From Eutrigla gurnardus (lineage: Eukaryota > Chordata > Actinopteri > Perciformes > Triglidae), in the NCBI GenBank assembly GCA_963514095.1, contig OY741264.1:12360054-12424053 (forward strand): a stretch of DNA of 64,000 nucleotides. Reading direction: 5' to 3'. The number at the start of each line of letters is the position of its first letter. Positions within the stretch are counted from its first letter, which is position 1. Positions 24,616 to 37,400 of this stretch are shown here, one piece after another. The position numbers were made by a program, and so were the translations under genes. Below the pieces are notes generated by a model. It was not told the origin of the DNA, did no database searches, and was given only the letters and a program-made list of their open reading frames with translations.

Positions 24616-25279
24616 TAGGGCTGGGCGATATGGACCAAAAGTCATATCCCGGTATTTTCAAGCAAAATGTCGATACAAGATAAATATCGACATTTGTTGA
24701 TGCAATAACATAGATGGCGTTGCTGCGTTCTAACTCGTCATTCTACATCAAGCACCACTGTGCATTCATTTTCAGCCTGCCTGCGTCCTTGTGCTCCGGC
24801 TGATTGCAAACACGAAAACTGGGATGCGAGTTCGCAGGCGTGTGTGTTGTGGAGGGACGCATGCTGCATTCGATGTGCCGTCAGCCTGTCATGAGCCGCA
24901 AATCTTTCGGAGACGAACCAGGACGTGTAATGGCTGCTCCGATGCATCATGAAACTTTTTTTTTTACTGAGCAGACGGCAAGAGCAGGCGGCAAGCGCTC
25001 CACGGTGTCGCTGGACCCCACGCTGGAGGAGTTTTAAAAAAAAGTGACGTGAGTGGAAGGGCGGGGGCGGGGCAGTGTGTGCCGGAGGCAGCAGGAGAGA
25101 GAGAGAGAGTTGCGAAAGAGCAGCCGGCAGGCGCGGCACGAAATTACTGTTATTTGGACCAAATGTGCAGTACTTTAAACACAAATTACTTTTTATCGAT
25201 GTTGACGATAGCGTCGCATTCCATATCTCGTTTGAAAAAATATCAATACATTTAAAAAATCGATATATGGCCCAGCCCA
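24616..25279. mobile_element. Non-autonomous hAT transposon with perfect 8-bp target duplication
   Basis: The element is 664 bp. The left end TAGGGCTGGGCGATATGG and the right end, reverse-complemented TGGGCTGGGCCATATATCG, form terminal inverted repeats, and the flanks ATCAGAAT (24608-24615) and ATCAGAAT (25280-25287) are a perfect 8-bp target duplication, the hAT signature. The ends are AT-rich with paired ATCGATATTT-type subterminal repeats; the middle (about 24820-25140) is GC-rich with short frames that are not recognisable as a transposase. It would depend on a transposase encoded elsewhere. Confidence 0.92.
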
Positions 25280-25816
25280 ATCAGAATACAAAGAAAAGTA
25301 CAGATATCCTAACCTGACCTGAAAGATGGTTTGTTACAAATCATAAGAAACTATTTGGAAAAAGGAATGCAAAAAAAATAAAAAAAATTCTTGGCTGGTT
25401 ATTGGAGGAACCATCTATCAGTCAAACTCTTGTCGAAGCCAGGGAGAAGAATGAAACCATATTTTCCGTTGAGAAAAGCCAAAAGTGCTGTTTTTGCTCT
25501 TCTGTCAATGCAACATTCTCCAGTTCTGATACAACCGAAGGTATCACAGTATATATATGCTAATCTCTTTAGGAGCCGCCGTTTTTGTTTAACATGAACA
25601 GTTGCCTCTCTAGGTGTGTAATCTTACACAGCTAAGCCACGCCACCCTAGCTGCCAGCATCTCCTCACAGGACGCTGATTGGTCTGTGTGCTGGTCTGGT
25701 CTTGTTTGACTCTTACCACTAGTATTTTGAAGGTGGCTGACTTTTGAAGGTGGCTATTGATTAAAGAAATCAACTAAATTCTGCATCTCTACTGTTACTA
25801 ACTCGACTCCACCCAG

Positions 25817-26433
25817 CAGGGACGGTTATTAGCATAGGCAATATAGGCCGTTGCCTAGGGCAACTAGTATTATTGCATTAATTATGGTTACAGTAACAGC
25901 ATTATCAACAAAACATATGCTTCAAACAATAATAAACACTATATGATGTGGAATAAACTGCTGAACGTGGGGGATGAGGCTACCGTTTGATGCTCTCACA
26001 GTGGGAAGCACATTAGCTCAAATGATTTCAGAATGAAATACATCACTCTGAAGCCTGGAAGTTCAGCCAATGATTTGTGGTCCCTGCGTAATTGATAATA
26101 CACTGCTATATTGTCATTATGAATAAATGTCACAGATACACGTTATTACAAATAAATATAAGTCAAATTAACTTATTTTATTTGTTAAGTAAAATGACAC
26201 AAAGGACTTAATGCAGTGGTGTAACATGTAGTGTATGTTTGAATACAGCTGCAGTTCAAGAAACATCCAGCACCACCACATCCAGCTTTCCAGCTACGTC
26301 CAGTGATACATAGCCTGCAGTACAGCCTGTATGTTACAGCTTTTTATATTATTAATGTCAATATGGCCAGACACAATTAATATTAGACTGCAACCATCAT
26401 ATTCAAGTTGATACACATCACAGCTAGAATAAC

Positions 26434-26492
<59 letters not shown>

Positions 26493-26950
26493 AATAATTT
26501 TAAACGTAGATATCTTGTCTTTTTTCACTAGTGTTTATTCTCTGATTGAGAATAACCCTGGAACAACAAGCACAACATACACTGCTGCTACTTTACAACT
26601 TCCAGACACCCCATCAACCAGAACATAATCCTAAAGCAAGTGAGTAGATCATGCAGCAGCTATGAATCCCCAAGCCTCGTCTGAGGTGGAAAGGATGGAG
26701 TTAGTCAGCAGAGGACCATATCAGATCAAATCTTTATTTCCATTTAAAAAGAACATCATTGTAATATATTTTTGTTTGAGAACTAATTGTATGTATAAAA
26801 ATAAGACTACTGGTATATATTTTGCCTTGATACCATTGTGGCGTCTGTGGTGATGTTTTTTAAAGACAGTGCAGTGGCAATGGAGGATGGGGGAGGGGGC
26901 ACCCAATCATAATTTTGCCTAGGGCTCCAAAATGGCTAGAGCTGGCCCTG
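25817..26950. mobile_element. Non-autonomous hAT-like transposon
   Basis: The left end begins CAGGGACGGTTATTAGCATA and contains TTGCCTAGGGC; the right end, reverse-complemented, begins CAGGGCCAGCTCTAGCCAT and contains the matching GCCCTAGGCAAAA. This is a known type of hAT terminus. The flanks CCACCCAG (left) and CCTCGCAG (right) agree at 6 of 8 positions, consistent with an aged 8-bp duplication. No transposase is seen; an (ATT)n tract lies within. Confidence 0.82.
26434..26490. repeat. (TTA)n microsatellite inside the hAT-like element
   Basis: About nineteen TTA units, followed by a short complementary TAA stretch. Confidence 0.94.
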
Positions 26951-27149
26951 CCTCGCAGGATTACTCCCGGGAGTCTGGCTGTGTTTTCTTGTCCGCTGAG
27001 GTCCTGACCGATGCAGACTGCTAACTGATGCCTGATGTTGGAAACACCATATTGTAGCTCCACCTGCCCGCTGTGTGGCTGCTCAACAACTACTGCTTTT
27101 TGGTCTATGGCGACATGGTTGGAATGGATTCATGTCAGGGTGGCTGCCA

Positions 27150-27252
27150 TGGACTACTACTGTTGATACTACTGCTACTGTTAATACTGCTATTGCTACT
27201 GGTAATACTACTACTATTACTACTGTTACTACTACTACAACTACTATACTAC
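27150..27252. repeat. Imperfect (ACT)n trinucleotide repeat
   Basis: ACT/GCT/ATT-type triplets run for about 100 bp with many substitutions, producing poly-Leu, poly-Thr and poly-Val frames on either strand that are not genes. Confidence 0.85.
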
Positions 27253-28978
27253 TAAAAACCAAATCCAGATGATTACTTGGTGGATTTCCGTGTGATACGT
27301 GATCCTGCAATTGTCACGTAATCTCGTGACATTGCGATAAATCCAGCTGCCGTGCAATAGATCCTGACAAATTCCAACAAATGAATAACATTACAGTGTA
27401 ACTGTGTAAACAGTAAAGCAGCCATATGTTTTCAATTACAACCAGATGAGAAATGCTCACGTCCTCCTTCCAAGTAAATTGCAGATGTTATGAAATATTT
27501 CAATGACGTTGTTTAAGTACTGCTAAGCATGCTGATTATTGTTGAAAGTATCAGATGTACAATTGTGCCCTCTGTTATTGCTAAATGCCCTACCTTTTAC
27601 TTTTCCTTCTGTCTGTGTACTCAACGGTGGTTGTTGAGGCTGTAGACCCTTGGATTAGCATACTAATTAGCTTTCTAACCAACAAGTGCGATATGGACGA
27701 TTTCATGATGACCTTATCCATGTTAAAAAAATGTAAACACTTCATAACACTGATTCATTCTTCAGCCTTTGCCTCTTTCAGAACTGTTGGATTTTGAATA
27801 TTGTCGTACAATGTGCTTTTCCAAAAAGAGGTTCCCGGCGTTCTTTTCTCAACAGTAAGAGAACAGATGTGGCCAGGTCAAGGTTGTGCCTGATGAATGC
27901 AAATGGTTTTGGGAGCTCTGCATCATTGTTGCTCAATTTAAGTGTGGACCTTGATACGATCATGGCAGTATGGATGATGAATCGAGAAATGGCAATTGTG
28001 GCATAATCTGGGATGTCATATGTTTGCTTTTTACACGGGAGTCTAAAGTTTGTGTCCCATCTCGGAGGGATCTTTGGTAAAATATGGTACCCATTTCAAA
28101 AGGACCAGAGTTTGCTGTACAAAATTAATTCATCTCACAATTCAGGGCCCGGGGTTCAACTCAGGACATGGTGCTCACCACTGCACCAGAGATAGCGTTG
28201 CTTATTTCCTTTTGCCCCTTTGTCTTTGTTGAGTCATTTACTGTCCGCCTGATCTGTAACTTGCCTTGTTTATTGTGTTAATTAAGTCACTGCCTCATGC
28301 CCCAAAAGATATATTTGGTCACATCTTCCTTTTAAGTGTACCACAATACATTTACCAAAAAAGATGATTAGAGCTCCATTGCTTTATATGTTCACTAATG
28401 CATTTCTCCTTCTGCTTTTTGCCATCTTTTAACCAGCTTCAAAAAGAACCAACACCATCTGTTCTCTTTCAGGCTGAGGGACAATGGATGGTTAGATGCA
28501 ATGGTCCTTAGAGCCAGCCATTTCTTTTTATCCCAGTCTGCATGAACTATTTTCTATCCATCTCTTTTGAAATTAAATACAAAAAAACCTGTCCATTTCA
28601 GAAGCATAGCAATTCAACATGTATGTAATTAGCCCAGTTTATAGTAGCAATATGTTTTTTACGGTAATAGAAAGTTTATAGGCAACGGAATGTAAATGTA
28701 CTTTTTCTTCTTATGACTCAGAATTTTGATACTTTGGACAAGTGCTGCAGCTTGACAGATGATGGGGAAGGAAGTGTTGCAGGCTGGGTCTTGATTGCAG
28801 CTGTGAGCCCACCTACAGGTGTGAATGACAGTTCTCCTATCAGGAGCAGGGACTTCAGATCCAGAGCTGTCATATTGCATACATTGTGTGAAATTCGGTT
28901 TTCACTCTAATTCCACTTTATATTTAAATCAAATGAGATACTTGCTCCTCTAACTGTGTCACCCGGGCAAGTGATACT
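27253..28978. other. Unique DNA, nothing recognised
   Basis: No exon, RNA gene or repeat family is recognised. Frames are short and lack motifs. Confidence 0.5.
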
Positions 28979-28998
28979 TATGGTGGCCCTGAAGGGCA

Positions 28999-29125
28999 AA
29001 CAACAACGACATTAACAAAAACACAACGACGAAAAGAAAAACACAACGGCATTAAAAACAACACAACCACATTAACAAAAACACAACCGCACAAAAAGAA
29101 AGACACAACCACATTAACAAAACAA
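28999..29125. repeat. Left subterminal minisatellite array
   Basis: Five or so degenerate units of the ACATTAACAAAAACACAAC type; complementary to the right array of the same element. Confidence 0.8.
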
Positions 29126-29894
29126 AAAAATTATTGACAGAACGGTTACACAGGGCTCTCAAGCACGCATTTCAACCTGTTCACACGCTCACACGCCACA
29201 CCTAGTATTTCTCACGCAAAGAAATGACCAGGCTCATTGTTTTACATTAGTAGTTTTCGTCCTTCAAACGACAAACTTCTTTACGCACAGAGACCTCGCA
29301 CACTGAGTCCGATGCATTTAGCAATACATATTCGTTGCGAAAATTCACAAAACGAAAATAGTCATCAGCAGGGAGGGAGATTCTGTGATCGACTCACTTC
29401 ATGAAAAACAAAAAAAAAAGAGTAGAGCAACTGTTGGATCGTGGAGATCGTAGTCTTCTTTCTGATGTACGGCCCCAGTAGCACTGGACCACCAACCTCC
29501 TGAAATCCACTTGGACCCGTCCGGGATCGAGTCATCCAGCAGTTAGCAGAATCGTTGCGCAGCTTCATTCATTCATTTTCTTCTTTCGATAATGAGACGA
29601 TCACTACATCATTGTCACTGCTGGATGACTCCGTTTATTTTCAACAATTCCGATCAGGTCCAGGTGGACTTCAGGTCCGGTTTGCAGAATAATTGGGGCC
29701 GCACATCTCCGCGATCCACCTGAACCGCGGCTGCAGTACGTCCCCCGATCCCAAACTGCTTGGCGATTGCTCACCACAAGCTGTCCCTCATCTCCGCATC
29801 AAAGCAGCCCCACCACATGTTAAAAAGACGGACGTCCTCCATCCAATCAGCAATCATGTGTCATCATAGCAAGTACCTACCCTTTTCGGTAGAA

Positions 29895-30075
29895 GTTAAT
29901 GTGGTTGTGTTTTTGTGGTTGTATTTTTCTGTTTGTTGTGTTTTTGTTAATGTGATTGTGTTTTTTTGTTTGTCAATGTCGTGTTTTTGTCAATGTCGTG
30001 TTTTTCTTTTTGTCGTGTTTTTGTGAATGTGGTTGTGTTTTTCTGTTTGTCGTCGTGTTTTTGTTAATGTTGTTG
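29895..30075. repeat. Right subterminal minisatellite array
   Basis: About eight degenerate units of the GTTGTGTTTTTGTTAATG type, the reverse complement of the left array. A poly-Val/Phe-rich frame across it is an artefact. Confidence 0.8.
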
Positions 30076-30134
30076 CCGTTTGCCCTTCAGGATCACTGTA
30101 GCTACTCACAAAATAACACATTAGACTAGAAAAT

Positions 30135-30240
30135 GGGGGCTGCATGGTGGTGTAGTGTGTAGCAATGTCGCCTCACAGTGAGAGGGTCCCCGGTTCGATT
30201 ACTGGTTTGGGCTTGGATTCCTTCTGTGTGGAGTTTATGA
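30135..30240 (+). mobile_element. SINE fragment, tRNA-like head (GCATGGTGGTGTAGTG family)
   Basis: The head carries an A-box-like TGGTGTAGTG and a B box GGTTCGATTA at about 30192, then CTGTGTGGAGTTT, after which the copy breaks off. Two longer copies of the same family lie inverted at 32550 and 62529. Confidence 0.8.
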
Positions 30241-32549
30241 CATCTGGTTAATTGGAGCATATTCAGCACCCCAGTAGCGTTTTGACATCTGGGGCTCATT
30301 AGAACATATTCAACAACAAAATGCTTTTTTTTTAATCACACCTGTTGCAACAACCCAACTGAGACATGTTTCCCCCATGCTCAATGAATAATGGCAGAAC
30401 TCACTCCCATGTACTCGCTGATTAGCTGCTAAATGTCAGCTACCTCCGTATGTGTGAAAGCTGTTTTTTGCTAGAATGTACAGGTTTGTTTCACTTGGTT
30501 GCTTTGGAAATTAAAGACCAAAGCAATACCAGCGTACTGGCAGCCAAAAAAGGTCTCCACTCTTCTCTGCAGAGAAATGGGAAGAGAAAAGATTTCTTTT
30601 TTTATTCGTTTTTCACATTGAGTGACTCAATTTCACGCTCCATTGGTGTATCTGGGTTGACGTGCCATGAAATCAGTCCAATTCTGGGATTCCAGAGGAA
30701 CAGTATTTTGAAACCTCCAGAGATATGTGGCCATATTACTTTCTCCACCTCCGGACAGATTACACTATTATGTGACAGTCGCAAAGGTGAAACTGTGGTG
30801 ATGGTATGTTGGTAAACTGGTTTCTAACAGCACTGAACAGGAACTATTGAACAAATCACAAATGATTCAACTTAAGGCAACTATTCATTTGTAACATGGA
30901 CTTTGACTATTTGTTTCATGTTAAAGCTGAGAACAGAAAACACATGACTCAACCTTGGATGTCCTCTTACTGACTTCCTGAAAAATGTCACAAGTTTACA
31001 ACATGGTAGGTCACAATAAGGCATACAAAGAACTGATGTTTGACCCACTCAAGGCTTCATCCGGGCTAATGAACATGAATTTGAAAGAGTTAACATGCAT
31101 TCATTACAATAAACCATTATGACAGCAGTTACTAATATACACAGTTACCAGTTTATTAGCTAGAGTTTCATACAGCAGCTCTGCAATAAAAACAACCTGC
31201 ATTATGTCTGTAGTTTGTGATACCCGTATTGCGTGATACTGAGATGTTTCTAATATTTAGTTTCGATTTAATTATCATCCATAAAAACCCATGCATGTCA
31301 TGTTTATGCAAGATATTATGTGTATTGTATATTATGCAGTTCCAGATCACACTCAATTGTAATGACATGTAAGAACATGTAAGTTGAATATAGCTTTGGG
31401 CAAGGGTTTCTCTCTGGAATCAGATGCAGGCACAGAGTCACTTTCTAGGAAATTAGTAACCAGAGCTTAACAGGAGAAGGTCAGCAGGCAGCAGGGGGGA
31501 CAGGCTGAAGACTACAGTGAGTAGGCACACTGCTGTGGAAGACTGTAGGCAACTGAGGAGTGCAAGCTTGAGTCTAGTGATCACCAGCTGGTGGGAAGCC
31601 ACAAGAGAAAATGGGTGGGTGACTGAGGAGAGCAGGCAGGACTGGTGGATTATGATATGAGCCGAACATTACCATAAGAACTGGAGATGAGCTAAACCAC
31701 ACAGAGACAAGGAGCAAAAATAACTCGACACTAAATCAGAATTTCAACTTATCTCTCCCTTGTCACAGGGACAAGACAAATTGACAAACTGAAAAGAGGT
31801 GGCTGAAGTCACTGTATTTAAACGCTCATGAGAAGCAGCTGGGGATGCAGCGAACATAGGCACTCTGGAACTGAAGCTGCAACAACTTTTAAGTTCATAT
31901 TTTCTCAGTAAGCTGTAACAACAATCTTAGATACAATATCCAAATTTCCATGCAGTAAATGTAATAGTAACCTGTGCGCTTCTAGAATTGGTCTGTTTTG
32001 TGCATAAACATTCATTTTATCCTGCATATCACTTCTCTTTGTCTGAAATGCTGCAGCTGCTCATTGCATTGATTGTATTTGAAGAACGAAATGATTATAT
32101 TCATCAAACTTGTTGTGTGTAATGATGCGTAAAGAAGAGAGAGCATAATGTGTGTGTGTGTACTGTATATGTCACTGACAGTTTAGATGGTAACTCTTTT
32201 TTTCATATTCTAGCCAGGAATGTACTTAGCATCCTTCTCAGGGATGTCATTTCTCTTTCCATCTCAGATTCTCGTCCCTGGAGAAAAGAGCTGATCATTT
32301 GGCATCGCAGTCCTCATCCTACCTCATCTGTGCTTCTCATAGATGTGCCACTGGGTGGTTTCTCAGGTGGAGTAGAGAAGATTGATAATTTCTTGAAAAA
32401 TATCAGGAAAAATGGAAAACAAATGTGTTTAATAGTTTAATATCATCACTGATTTTATTAATAAGATTATTGTCCTACAAAAAATAAGTTTGTATCAATA
32501 CTCTGAATGTAGATATAGTCAGCCTCATCACTACTTGAGACCAGCGGCG
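30241..32549. other. Unique DNA, no gene; possible repeat at 31390-31880
   Basis: No exon is supported. The segment 31390-31880 (with CAGATGCAGGCACAGAGTC near 31420 and GTATTTAAACGC near 31815) resembles antisense LTR-type repeats seen in fish, but I could not find ends or a target duplication. Confidence 0.45.
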
Positions 32550-32799
32550 GCTGGACAGGACGGCAGTCTATCACAGGGCCAACATGTAGAGATTCACATT
32601 CACACCTACGGGCAATTTAGAGTCATCAATGAACCTATCCCCATCCTGCATGTCTTTGGACTGTGGGAGGAAGCCAGAAAACACGGAGAGAACCCACGCT
32701 TACACGGGGAGAACATGCAAACTCTACACAGAATGAACCCGAGCCCGGGACCCTCTCGCTGTGAGGGCGACAGTGCTACCCACTACACCACCGTGCAGC
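32550..32799 (-). mobile_element. SINE of the GCATGGTGGTGTAGTG family, 3'-truncated
   Basis: The tRNA-like head is at the right (GCTGCACGGTGGTGTAGTGG on the minus strand), followed by the conserved body with ACATGCAGGATGGGG and TGTGAATCTC-type blocks. The 3' end is lost near 32550 within the CTGTGATAGACTGCC block. Confidence 0.88.
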
Positions 32800-33970
32800 A
32801 GTTTGACCATCTTATTTGAAATATTAAAATACATTTTCTGGTAAAAATTCAAGCTCAGAGCAGTCCACTGAGGTGGAAAGGCTTGACCACACAAACCGTG
32901 GTAGCAGTCATTTTGCTGTTGAATGCATACACCACCGCTGCCTAAAATCAATTTACATTCAATACGAAGAAACATCATATCAGAATTCTAGCGGTACATC
33001 TATCAACATTAAGGAACAACATCACAGAGGCTTCTCTTCGTCAAAAGGAGCAGCCCAAAGAAATTTGAAATCCTACAGTCCCTTGCAAAAGCTCTGTATG
33101 TGCATGGCCAATCAACGATAGTCAAAGGGAAGAGGCAAACGTCTCCAATTCAAAATCACCAATTTAAGGCTTTCTATCTGACCCTGATATTTCCAATTGC
33201 ACCACCCGGTTGGATGTCTTTCGCAAACATTCAGGGAATACAAGAGGAAACTTCATGGGCATCAAATGGACACTTGTTTAGCTTGCTGGTTATGGATCTT
33301 CATACACACAAAACATTAAGCATGTAAGCAAGTATGATGACCTTAAGAAGAGTGTGCAGTTAACACAAATGTTTTGGCACACAGAAATTATGAAAACTTC
33401 TGGGATGCTAAGCTTGCACATTGCAAATCTCTCATAACATGATTCTATGATCGATAGAAAATGTACTCCTAAATTGATCATCTACTTCATCTGCTGCTAA
33501 TTACCTCAAATTGACATGTCCTTACAGCTGATAGTGTTTAACCTCATTGCTGTGTTCTTCCTTGAACAGGGATACATTCAGGCTCTCAAGGGTTCACTTT
33601 TGCTCCACTTCCCTCTCCCACTCAAAAAGTTTTCACACACTTTCAAACTGATTCTAGTTCAGACATGTTTAATGATTTTTTTCACCATAATATTATTTGG
33701 TAACATTCATAACACTTGCTGAGTTTACATGTGATCTAGCTGGTCACATATGATACGGATTTCCCATTATTCTATTAACAAGTTATTTTCTTTTCATATG
33801 ATGTGAAGCATCTGCCTGTGTTGCAAAGACTTGCTTGGGCAGTGGCCCTTGTCTAGCATCTTAGGGCCTCCATGGGATGCACTGGGCTGTCATCTAACTC
33901 CACTGAAAGCCCATCCACAACCATTATTAGATGCAGAGCAACAGATGTAGTATTTAGAGTGAGAAGTCCA
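32800..33970. other. Unique DNA, nothing recognised
   Basis: No gene or repeat family is recognised. Confidence 0.5.
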
Positions 33971-34151
33971 CTAAGTGTCACGCCGGTGAGGTAATGTCTC
34001 GTCTTGGGTTTTTGTCTTGTCATTTCCTGTTTTATTTTGAAAATAACTCCCCTCTCGTTTCAGGTCACTTGCCCTTCCTCCATGTGTTCCCTGGTCTGAT
34101 GTCATCCCTGATCCCTGATTGTTGTCACCTGTTGCTCATTATCCCTCTGTG

Positions 34152-34159
34152 TATTTAAG
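34152..34159 (+). promoter_or_regulatory. TATA-like box of the solo LTR
   Basis: TATTTAAG, placed about 230 bp upstream of the AATAAA of the same LTR. Confidence 0.6.
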
Positions 34160-34383
34160 TCTCCGTCTCCCCTTGTCTTGTGCCAGTTCGTCATATGTCT
34201 CTCGTCACGTCATGTTCCACGTCACGTCATGTTCCTCGTCACCTCGGAACCTAAGTTAAGGTGTTTTTGTTGCAGTTATGTTGGAGTCATGTTTTCCTCC
34301 CAGTGAGTGATTTTTTGTTTATAGTGTTAGTTTATTTTTTAGAGTTAGTTTTTTGCACCTCGGTCTTTTGTTTCGTGCTTTTG

Positions 34384-34389
34384 AATAAA
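34384..34389 (+). terminator. Polyadenylation signal of the solo LTR
   Basis: AATAAA about 60 bp before the LTR end, the usual position in a compact LTR. Confidence 0.65.
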
Positions 34390-34453
34390 GCCTCTTAAAA
34401 ACTGCTTGTCCTGCGTCTGGGTCCTCCCTCCTCGTCCTCGTCCTGACACTAAG

Positions 34454-37400
34454 CTTGGCAGGGAGTGATGGTGGATGGGTCAAACAAACACAGGACATTT
34501 ACTCAGAGAACCGGGATTCATATGATTTTTACCAATGTTATGTTATGCATCTTAACGCTAAGCCACTATCTCTCATGACATTACATCAGTTTTTAGTCAA
34601 ACGTGTTTTTTCTAACCTTAACCAAGTAGTTTTGTTGCATAAACCGTTGCACAATGCTAACCATATGTTATAACCGCAACCGTGCCACAACATTAACTAT
34701 GCAAAAACTTCCAGCATCAAGATACGTTAAAAGGCTGCGGATGAGATCATGTTGGAAGGACATGTTGTTTATGAATTAGATAGGGCCTTTGAAAGCTGTG
34801 CAATCTTAAATACAGTATGTTTTGCATTTTAGGTCAACTATAATTCAGTACATGTGCTTGCTTAGTGTGTACCCTTGCATCATAGCAAATCATAGCTGGA
34901 TCTTCATATATATTTCTGTGAGAAGTGAGAATTGCTACTAAACCCTAGTCTGTTGCATGTACATTTTAACATTAAAGACGTATACCATTTTAGTTTTTCA
35001 AATCAAATCAACCCAATTTAGAGTATGAATGAGACCTTGTTCTGAACAAGACTAATACAAGTGAGGCAAGCTTTGTTGAAAAACTACAAGTCGTATTCGT
35101 AAAATACTGTCCAATAGACTGCAATGGTTCCCTCTATTTTTTGTATAACAAACTGGTATTTCTTTGCTGGCTGTGTTTTCAGTAAATCCAATGGTGGCGC
35201 TGTAACTAATGGTCAAAAACTAACCATAAACGAATGCCTTTTAAGACTGTATTTAAGGCATTCCAGTGAGCAGTGGATCGGACTGAGAAAGTCAAACCAT
35301 GGATTGAAAATGCAGGACATTGTGGCTGCATTTTACACACTGTTAAAGGGATTAACCTTAAATTGATATGCAGTATTCTAAGAAGATACAATCTAGAGCT
35401 AATGCTTTGCTAATGTTTTGACCTTTGTTATAAACCAGTGAGATCACGTCACCCTTATCCATTATTAATCTAATCTTGTGATTTTCATGTTACAAAATGA
35501 AATAGTTCTGTTAGGATTCTTTTTTTTTTTACTTTACCACTATGAGCCCTGGTCCATTTTATTATTGTACTATGGGGAGCTTTACTCCGTTCTATTTACT
35601 TTAACGTTCTATTTACTTTAACACTGTTGATTATGTAAGCCTTACTGTTACACTGACCCCTGCCTATCACTGGTAGTTTACTTGGCCATAGATTACCATC
35701 CAAAGTAACACCTGGGTGATTCATGCATCTATGTTCAAGTCCAAACACTGTGACTACTATCACTGCCATACACCAGCACAATGTTTATTAAAGTCTAAAA
35801 ACACTGTAATTTAATTGCTATGCAGCAATACCAATTAACTGTTTTCTAAATTGTTTCATCAATCATCTGCATTATTAAAATAGTTGCACATACCCTGTAG
35901 ACAAATTAAGAAGCCAGAATATGTGAGAGAACACAGAAGCCACATTCACTGAAGAGATGAAGGTCAAGCAATAACACTGGTTTACTCAGAGTTTAGGGAT
36001 TCAGACGAGGAACTTAAAACAATGAGCAGGGACAGGCCGACAGGTCAATTTTTTTCCAACAGGGTGTCGATTCCAGGAAATAAGGTGTTGTGTTGCCATG
36101 GAGCTGGGACCAGCTCGTGCACCAACTAAGGGAGGGCTAAAGTCTAAACCACAGTTCCTCCCCACCTTTTTTTTTATAAAAAAGAAATGTATAGAGCACT
36201 TTGCTGCAAGAAATTGTGCATCTTTTTCTGGGCGATTGGTTGCAGTTAACATCCTAGTTGCTTATCAGCTTTGCTGCCTGCAATTTTTCAATCAGAAAAA
36301 AGTCCTTGAGCTCTTGATTTTACTTAATGATACAATTCTGAATAAATAGTTAATAGTACGTCGTAGTCTTCTCTTTAGTCAGTCTTAACAAATCTCAAAT
36401 AAACAAACACGCCAAACAGTTCCAAGTATGATGCCTTTTTTAACATAATTCCAGGGCGGAGATTTCAATCAACAGTTTCAAATCCATCTAAACATGTCAA
36501 ATGCCAGTAAGATGAAACTGCACCCCCCTCTTTTTGAGAAATTGTAGTTGGACATTGAAAGATGGACTCCATATTTCCTTTTTCTCTAGCTGAAGTCTAA
36601 TGTGATGAAGATTAATACGATCAAATCCAATTACACTATGCAGCCATTACTTATGGCAATCCCTGTGATATATTTCCACGAGTAGGGCTGTGGTGAACAT
36701 GAAGTTCTGATGATGATGATTACTGTCCATGATACATTCTAACGATAATGTCAGACCAAAGGAAAAGAGCATTGGTGAACTTGAAAAGAGTTGGCAACCA
36801 CAAATTAAAAAAAAAAGAAAACACTTTTGATGTCCACATACTTTTGATGTCTACATCCACAGCAAAACTAACCCCACTTGAAACTTATCATTTGAATTTA
36901 TGGTCAAGTCAATTTTCATTCTAAAGCACCAAATCACAACAGATGTTATCTCTTGACATTTTTCATACAGAGCAGAGACCCACATTGCCCCATGAGCATT
37001 CACTTGGCACACCAATTGCAATAATCCAGCCTAGAAGTAACACATTCACGGACTAGTTTCTGCATATTGAAGTTTGTTTTATTTGGGATTTAAAGGACAT
37101 ATGATGAAAGATAACTAATAAAATAACTCCAGTTTTGTCTGTGCCATAAGAAAACTGCAGGGTCATCCAGGTTTTTATAGAAAAAAATATCAATATTCAT
37201 AATTTCATTCACAAATTATTAATATATACAGAGGTAAAGGTCGGCAAGGCCATTAACTTATTATATACAAAATGTTTTCACCCTAACTGACCTATCCACC
37301 TCCCCTCCTTCCAGCCCAATGGGTTTTTTTTTTTTTTGCCAAATGGGTTTACATTCTAGTTACTGGAAAGCCCAGTGCAGCTCTTACAGGCACAATGATT

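Larger units (their letters stand above)
28979..30100. mobile_element. Inverted-repeat element with subterminal minisatellites
   Basis: The left end CCTGAAGGGCAAAC (28988-29001) is exactly matched in inverted orientation at the right end (30078-30091). Inside each end lies an array of degenerate repeats of about 20-25 bp built from CATTAACAAAAACACAAC and AAAGAAAAACACAACG blocks: about 28999-29125 on the left, and the complementary GTTGTGTTTTTGTTAATG type at about 29895-30075 on the right. The roughly 770-bp centre is unrelated, CpG-richer and without a convincing ORF. This is the architecture of a non-autonomous cut-and-paste element with multiple transposase-binding repeats. I could not settle a target duplication, so the superfamily is open (hAT is one possibility). 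Confidence 0.7.
33976..34448 (+). mobile_element. Solo LTR with perfect 5-bp target duplication
   Basis: The 473-bp unit starts TGTCACGCC and ends CCTGACA, so the termini are TGTCA...TGACA, and it is flanked by CTAAG on both sides (33971-33975 and 34449-34453), a perfect 5-bp duplication. It contains a TATA-like TATTTAAG at 34152-34159 and a polyadenylation signal AATAAA at 34384-34389, in the order expected of an LTR read on the plus strand. No internal retroelement sequence is next to it, so the copy is a solo LTR left by recombination between two LTRs. The family is probably Ty3/Gypsy-like, by general resemblance only. A 16-bp unit, CGTCACGTCATGTTCC, is repeated twice at 34203-34218 and 34220-34235, downstream of the TATA. 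Confidence 0.92.

Noticed and set aside
28999..30075. Regularly spaced repeats that might suggest a CRISPR array
   Set aside because: Units are degenerate, lack unique spacers and occur as two inverted arrays at element ends in animal-type DNA.
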